Source: Paralvinella palmiformis
Lineage: Eukaryota; Annelida; Polychaeta; Terebellida; Alvinellidae
NCBI GenBank assembly: GCA_025642065.1
Contig: JAODUP010000161.1
Location: forward strand, 492,501 to 556,500
Reading direction: 5' to 3'
Length of the DNA stretch: 64,000 bases
Below, one piece after another: positions 58,722-64,000 of the stretch. Each line of letters starts with the position of its first letter. The stretch's first letter is position 1. The notes under the pieces are model-generated. The model worked only from the letters and a program-made list of their open reading frames with translations, made no database searches and had not been told where the DNA came from. A program made the position numbers and the translations under genes.

Positions 58722-59274
58722 GTAAGAAGTAAGGAGTCTTTGTCGCAAATTCTGCAAGTTGACATAAGCTTCCAGTTCCTCTGCTACACCAGCTGTGGAA
58801 GATCCATTGAGCTGTGTTGGTCATCTTGGATCTGACCATATTATGGAGGTTACAAAATCATTTACTTATTGAAAAAATGTGTTAAATGTTTGGAGCAACT
58901 ATGAACTGCTCTGAACCAAAACATATTGGCACACCTCCAGTTCCTTTGTCATATCCAAGTGTGCTTTGGTAACTCCAAAACTATTTGCTGAAAAAAGTTC
59001 TCTGTAGGGCAGGAAAATGAAGCTAAAATTATTTGTCTAGCTCTTCTTTTTTTAAATAATTGGTACTGTTACACATTTCACTGTTTGCACATTTTGTTGT
59101 TTCACTGTCTACAAATGTTTTTATATGGTTTACATAATTAATTACATCATACATTACTTTGGGTACAGTTATATAATAATAATAATATGTGACTCAGACC
59201 TGTATCAATCCAGCACACATCTCAACGTCCAAGGGAGCATACAATGCATGCGGCCATTACAGGCACAAAGTGTT

Positions 59275-59432
59275 ACACAGACACATATCCATCACGTCCT
59301 GTCAGGTTCTCATTTCTAACTGAGTGAACCAGTAGCCACCTGACAGCATCCAACAGCTCAGGATCCTCAGACCTGCAACCGTTTCAGTTACAAATCCTAT
59401 GCTCTAACTAACTGTGCCATCACGACTTGAAG
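59275..59432 (-). mobile_element. tRNA-like SINE, family D (single copy in window)
   Basis: Reversed, the head reads GTGATGGCACAGTTAGTTAG, AGCATAGGATTTGTAACTGA (anticodon-arm region), then GGTTGCAGGTCTGAGGATCC (B-box region). Tail CTACTGGTTCACTCAG. Confidence 0.5.
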
Positions 59433-59927
59433 TTATATATTTATCTAAATCTATGATATACATCAATGTCAGTATTTCCCACGTAATTTTGAAATTTCCA
59501 GAAATGTATTTACATTAGTTAAACAAGTGTTTGTATCTAGATGAAATGGTTACCAAGTAAGAGTTTTAAATAAGTAACATTCAGGTTTCTATTTTATTTT
59601 TGAACTGATAGCATTTTGATTCTTAATTTTGTTTGCTTTGTATTTTAAAAGCTAGTCTTGTTGATCTAATGTCATCAATTATAAACATTGTTAAGTAACA
59701 TACTATATTCCTCAGCTGAGCTCCCAGGTTTAGTTGAGTTCTGAAACAAAAGTTTAAGCCAATTGAATTACATTTTATTTTCATGAGAAATTGTTGTTAC
59801 CTGCATCAATTTATGGTATAATAAATAATGACATTAATGAGTCTAGAGTTTACCATTTCCCGAAGTGTGGAAATGTTCAGTAAATTATCCCATATATTTT
59901 ACTATTTTTTAATTGTTTTTCAATTGT

Positions 59928-60112
59928 TTATGAACAGAGCACCAGTTCATGAACAGTGGCTCAATTGTCTATTAACTGCTCATGGACTGCACCAATTGTT
60001 CATGAACTATTCATCTGTATTATTTATGAACTGTTAATATACACTTCATAAGTATTGAGTTCGTGAACTGTTCATGAATGTTGTAGTTTCATGAATAGGT
60101 CCATTTCATGTT
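59928..60112. repeat. GTTCATGAAC-type palindromic repeat cluster
   Basis: TTCATGAAC or one-base variants recur about nine times in 185 bp in both orientations (the motif is its own reverse complement). Confidence 0.7.
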
Positions 60113-60517
60113 CAAGAATAATTTATTAATCAGTAACTTGCGTATCCCTTTACTGTACAATGTCTGCTTTGAAGAATTCAAATGGCTCCCTTAATTGCCA
60201 AATACCCGATTTAATTCGCCATGTAGCGCTGATCCGATTTCCGGGGTGTACACCCATCTCACAGTGCTATCAGGATCACAAATTATAGCCAAATCGAATA
60301 CGCAGTTCCAACTAAATAAGTGACTTGTACAGCTTAATTTTGCTTTGTTTTGTTTATGATCGAGGAATAAGTTCACAGAATTGCATACACACTGCTTAAG
60401 TGTAAGTATTAAATGTATTTTCATGATTTTGAATGGATAAGAAACATAACATGCATCGGCATCTGCTTTTCATGATACACCGGCTCTAACCAGAGCATGG
60501 CGCCCGCCTGGGTCCGT

Positions 60518-60735
60518 CGATCTCGGCCCGTCGACCTCGGCCCATGTCGACTTCGGCCCACGTGGATCTCCGCCCAGGTATTCCAAGCGATTAACATTAA
60601 GATAGTTGCTCACACCATAATGCCAATGGGCCGAGATCGACGTTGGTATCACAAATATATGTTGATTTGGTCCCATATTGCATTAAAGTGTTTATTGTAG
60701 ATGCGTGTTTGTTTGTCGCCGATCTCGGCCCATGT
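60518..60735. repeat. TCGGCCCA / TGGGCCGA repeat cluster
   Basis: GATCTCGGCCCGTCGACCTC, GGCCCATGTCGACTTCGGCC and GGATCTCCGCCCAGG are tandem on one side; GGGCCGAGATCGACG follows inverted at 60628 and GATCTCGGCCCATG at 60721. Locally GC-rich. Same core as 34278-34330. Confidence 0.6.
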
Positions 60736-60737
60736 GA

Positions 60738-60740
<3 letters not shown>

Positions 60741-60779
<39 letters not shown>

Positions 60780-60783
60780 TATT
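60741..60783. repeat. (TA)n microsatellite
   Basis: TA tract with one break. Confidence 0.95.
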
Positions 60784-60865
60784 CATATGGCCTACAGTGT
60801 AGTCTATTGGAATAATATAAATATCAAACGGTTTATTTTGTATAATAGTACTGAGTAACAGCCCA

Positions 60866-61062
60866 GCGGGGACACTACGTATTATACACGTGAATTCTAC
60901 GTAATTCATACACGTAAAAATTAAGTATATTTTTGATGAACTATATGTTAGTTGAATCTACGTAATTTTTTCTACCTGAAATCTACCTCTAACTTTACAC
61001 GTGAAAACTACGTAGAAATTACGTACTGATTTGCACGTAAAATTCACGTGGTAAAATTTACA
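60866..61062. mobile_element. Foldback/MITE-like element of about 195 bp
   Basis: The left part TATTATACACGTGAATTCTA-CGTAATTC matches the reversed right part TTTACCACGTGAATTTTACGTG. CACGTGAA, CTACGTAATT and CACGTAA motifs fill the interior in both orientations. Confidence 0.5.
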
Positions 61063-61833
61063 ATGAATCCAACTCGTACTACTATTCATGCAATAATACA
61101 AAAATATAATAAATCACAATTTATTTAATAAAATTAAATGTTTTAAATCGTATTATCAACAATGTTAAGATGAAACTTAAGACAGACTAAGTCTAATCTA
61201 CATGACATATTGCAGGTATAGCACCTGTCTAAATTGAAAGAATGAAGAATTTAACTACAATTAATACATCTACATAAATAAAGATATAAGCACATATTGA
61301 CCAGATAATTTTTAGTATTTCACAATATATCTACAAATTAAGATTTTTTTGGGAAACCTTTAACATCAGTAGCACCAGCAATTAACAAGATAAATTTTAA
61401 TGTCACAATAAATGTACATACATTGAATTAATCTTATTATACATCCAAAACAAATAAAAACAAGAGCTCTGGTGATACAGCTCCGTTTCCCTGTAATCTA
61501 AGTATTCTGTGATATTTGATAGAGGTCAATTAAATACTTGGGTCCCAATTTGATTTAATTGCATATTCTAGCTAACTGCTGGTACGATAATCCAAGGCTT
61601 AACACAACATTTTCTTTGAGAAACAGTGAGTACACAGCCAAGCCAAATATGTTGAAAAAATCAAATTATTTAGTGATTTTGAGAAAAAAATGTCAAGGTT
61701 AATCTTTTATGTGACATGCACAACTACATGTAACTGTTGGCACCATTACCTGAAGTTGATAACAAAGATTTCTACGAGACTTACCCAAAGACTATTTATA
61801 ACAAGACGTGTTACTTCGCGTATTAATATGGGA

Positions 61834-61880
61834 CGCCATTTTGATTTCATGGAGCGTCAGGGCCCTAGCGACCGGAGGTA
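61834..61880 (+). repeat. Left 47-bp inverted repeat of the THAP unit
   Basis: CGCCATTTTGA, then 22 bases, then AGCGACCGGAGGTA. The reversed right copy at 63262-63308 has the same two blocks at exactly the same distance. Confidence 0.5.
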
Positions 61881-61909
61881 GATTGTCACGGACAGCTCCC
61901 TTCGTTAGC

Positions 61910-61967
61910 ATGGCGCCTAATGGCACTGGTTCATTCTGCGCCGCTTTCGGCTGCAGTAACAGAAAAA
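61910..61967 (+). CDS. First exon of a THAP-domain protein (transposase-like or host)
   Basis: ATG GCG at 61910 encodes MAPNGTGSFCAAFGCSNRK, then one base and the donor A|GTATGC. C-A-A-x-G-C-x-N-R is the start of the C2CH THAP zinc finger (C-x-A-x-x-C-x-N-R). The rest of the finger must be in a later exon, which was not found. The exon lies 30 bp inside the left inverted repeat. A possible later piece, VYYISGYILSNF (62419-62454), recalls a segment common in THAP-type transposases, but this is weak. Confidence 0.5.
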
Positions 61968-63261
61968 GTATGCACAAATAAAGACATCCCCGAAAGGAAA
62001 TGAAAGCTAGTGTAAACATTTGATATGATCTAGCTTTAAAAAAATAAAGGATATTTAAAAAAATAAGCATAACAATTTGAAGTAGACACGCCCCTACTTG
62101 ACATGACCCAAGCAGTAGGACCAAGCAGGATCTATCTAGATCTATATTTGTTACCAGCACCTGAATTAGTACTTGAATGTTCAGCTCATTGCTTTAATTG
62201 GTATACTTCTCTTCATAACTTAAATGCATATCAAATCAAATTCTTTAACCAACTTGAAAAAAGGAAAACACATTGTGTATGCACTTAGTCATTATTTGAC
62301 AAAGTATTGTTCTGTTTCAGTCCTTGAAGTTCTATGATGATGAGATACCATGTAAACAGGCCAATCTCTTGGTTACAGATTTACTGGTGTTATCTGTTAC
62401 ATTAGTCAATGCATGTGTCTATTACATCTCTGGGTATATTCTGTCTAACTTTAAATAGTTCATTGATCTGGACTAAATGTCATATTTTTGTAGTAGTGGT
62501 TGTTTAGAGCTGGAAGCAATTTGGGTTATTCTGTCCATTTGATAACAAATGACTGATTGTAACTATAGATGAACCCGTGGCACAATATATTTGATGCCGC
62601 TTATTGTATGAAAGTACTAATTTCTCTATCTCTACCATGTTAACACAAACATAAACATTGTTAATATTCCATGTATATTCTTTGTTCTCAGCTGGACAGC
62701 CTATATTGCATGGTATATATTATTGACGTGTAGACTTTAAATGAACTTATAATTTTTTTAGTTAATATATGATAAACGGACATGATAAATATATGGTGAA
62801 TTGTGTTACGGTTGCGTTATAATAGCTGTATATATAATTATGTGTCTATATCCAAATAAATAAAAATTTATGGACTATGATAATCTGACATGATGAAATT
62901 ATGTTTGTATGCATTTACCTCATATATACCTAACTGTTTTCATTAAAAAAACTACGCCTTCCACACACAAAGCTGTGAAATAACCTAAACCATGTTCAAT
63001 TATTTTCTGATCAGCTGTCAAGTGATCGCAAATTCTAGGCTATGAATTAATTGACTGGGCTGTGAAATCACTTAATTATTTATTTACAGTTTCAGAGCTT
63101 CGTTTCCTTCAATATCATGTGTGCACAATTAAACTGTTTATTAATAAAAGAGTATGTGATCATGTAACATATAGTACTTGTATTGGCAATTCATTTCAAC
63201 CATCGCACATATGTACACGATCACATGTGGACAACCAGAGAGCTTTTGTTTATCTGAGAAA

Positions 63262-63308
63262 TACCTCCGGTCGCTTGAGGCGCCACTGGTTCAAAATTCA
63301 ACATGGCG
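63262..63308 (-). repeat. Right 47-bp inverted repeat of the THAP unit
   Basis: Reversed it reads CGCCATGTTGA, 22 bases, AGCGACCGGAGGTA. The whole unit 61834-63308 is 1475 bp. Confidence 0.5.
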
Positions 63309-63585
63309 CGCAAGAGTAAAGCCTCTCTGTATTTAAGCTCTCTGACTTAACTTCCTTTTGACAAAGATATATAATTATAAATATTCCATTCAAACACATT
63401 TACAAAAGTAAACACCAGTAAACTATGTAGTGCACACAATTTGCATAATTTGGGCTGTGGACTCGTAGATTTATTTATTAATTAGCAACAAATCACATTA
63501 TATCTATGATATATATATATATAACGTTATTATTATCACACACAACATTATCATCGTGTTTTGAACATGGAAATTTGAACTCTTC

Positions 63586-63647
63586 TCACTCGCTAGCACT
63601 AGCAGGTGCATCATCTTCTTTCCTCTCCTCCTGTTCCATAGATGACC
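63586..63647 (-). CDS. Candidate terminal exon of a gene entering from the right edge
   Basis: Acceptor TCTATTCAG then GG plus 20 codons: SSMEQEERKEDDAPASASE and TGA at 63588-63586. An acidic, polar C-terminus. It joins in phase with the candidate exon at 63866. Confidence 0.45.
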
Positions 63648-63865
63648 CTGAATAGATATGATAATTAACTTGTAAATTAGGAATACCTCAACAACAATTG
63701 ATTGACACGAAGGGTTTATTATTTACTATGTACTGACAACATGCAGGAAGCCAAGAATTCTCCTCACTGACCTCAGATAAGTATCTATAATTTAACAGAA
63801 CTTTTCCTCATAAACAAATACATAATTACTCGCCTGTGACATAACTGTGGTAGGTTGCCTCTTAC

Positions 63866-63902
63866 AGGGTAGTTCTTTCTCATCAATGATCAAAGGATGT
63901 TT
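63866..63902 (-). CDS. Candidate penultimate exon, right-edge gene
   Basis: Acceptor CAACTGTAG, donor CCCT|GTAAGA. Encodes KHPLIIDEKELP plus one base completing W with the next exon. Short and with a weak pyrimidine tract; supported mainly by phase. Confidence 0.35.
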
Positions 63903-64000
63903 CTACAGTTGTTTCATTGCGAGATGTATGCACTCTCCCTCTAGTCTATAATGATAATCATGACATTTGAATCAATACTCATAAATGTAATTAATAACCA

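Noticed and set aside
62322..62457. Exon after a strong acceptor TTCTGTTTCAG as the next Kelch or THAP exon
   Set aside because: From the Kelch phase it stops after two codons; from the THAP phase it stops after five. The phase-0 frame (DDEIPCKQANLLVTDLLVLS) has no partner, so it was left uncalled.

Overview
The window looks like AT-rich, repeat-dense nuclear DNA of an invertebrate animal, most likely a mollusc. The genes are split by introns with clean GT..AG junctions and matching phases. Long (AT)n and (CA)n tracts are everywhere. Several tRNA-derived SINE families, CR1/L2-type LINEs, a Tc1 transposon and hAT and pogo relics are present. The mollusc assignment is an inference from the repeat mixture and one domain style; no taxon marker is present.

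Layout. (1) 1-5757, + strand: the last five exons of a polypeptide GalNAc-transferase (C-terminal catalytic part plus ricin-type beta-trefoil). The intron before them carries a tandem duplication, a pogo-transposase relic and a LINE 3' tail. (2) 15471-7799, - strand, convergent with the first gene: a cell-surface protein rebuilt from six exons in two blocks. The 5' block gives a signal peptide and a globular extracellular domain. The 3' block gives a 28-nt microexon, a transmembrane segment and a short cytoplasmic tail. The middle exons were not found. A 19-copy 50-bp minisatellite lies inside this gene. (3) 15.5-35 kb: no host gene found. This is mostly repeats: a 43-bp minisatellite, SINEs, and a nested pile-up at 24.2-31.5 kb where a + strand LINE is broken by a second LINE in opposite orientation, by other LINE ends and by a 1689-bp Tc1 element with TA target duplication. 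A hAT fragment follows at 33 kb. (4) 40402-58721, + strand: a large Kelch-propeller gene of at least twelve coding exons. One 1568-bp exon inserts about 500 polar residues into the sixth Kelch repeat. A stop-containing exon at 54837 suggests a short isoform; exons at 57312-58721 add a longer tail ending in a coiled coil. (5) 59-63.4 kb: more repeats, including a foldback element and a THAP-domain first exon lying between 47-bp inverted repeats. (6) 63586 to beyond 63902, - strand: two candidate 3' exons of a gene that enters from the right edge.

The three host genes read clearly are independent of one another; nothing suggests a shared pathway. The items most worth a second look are the - strand surface-protein gene, the interrupted Kelch propeller with alternative ends, and the THAP/inverted-repeat unit.
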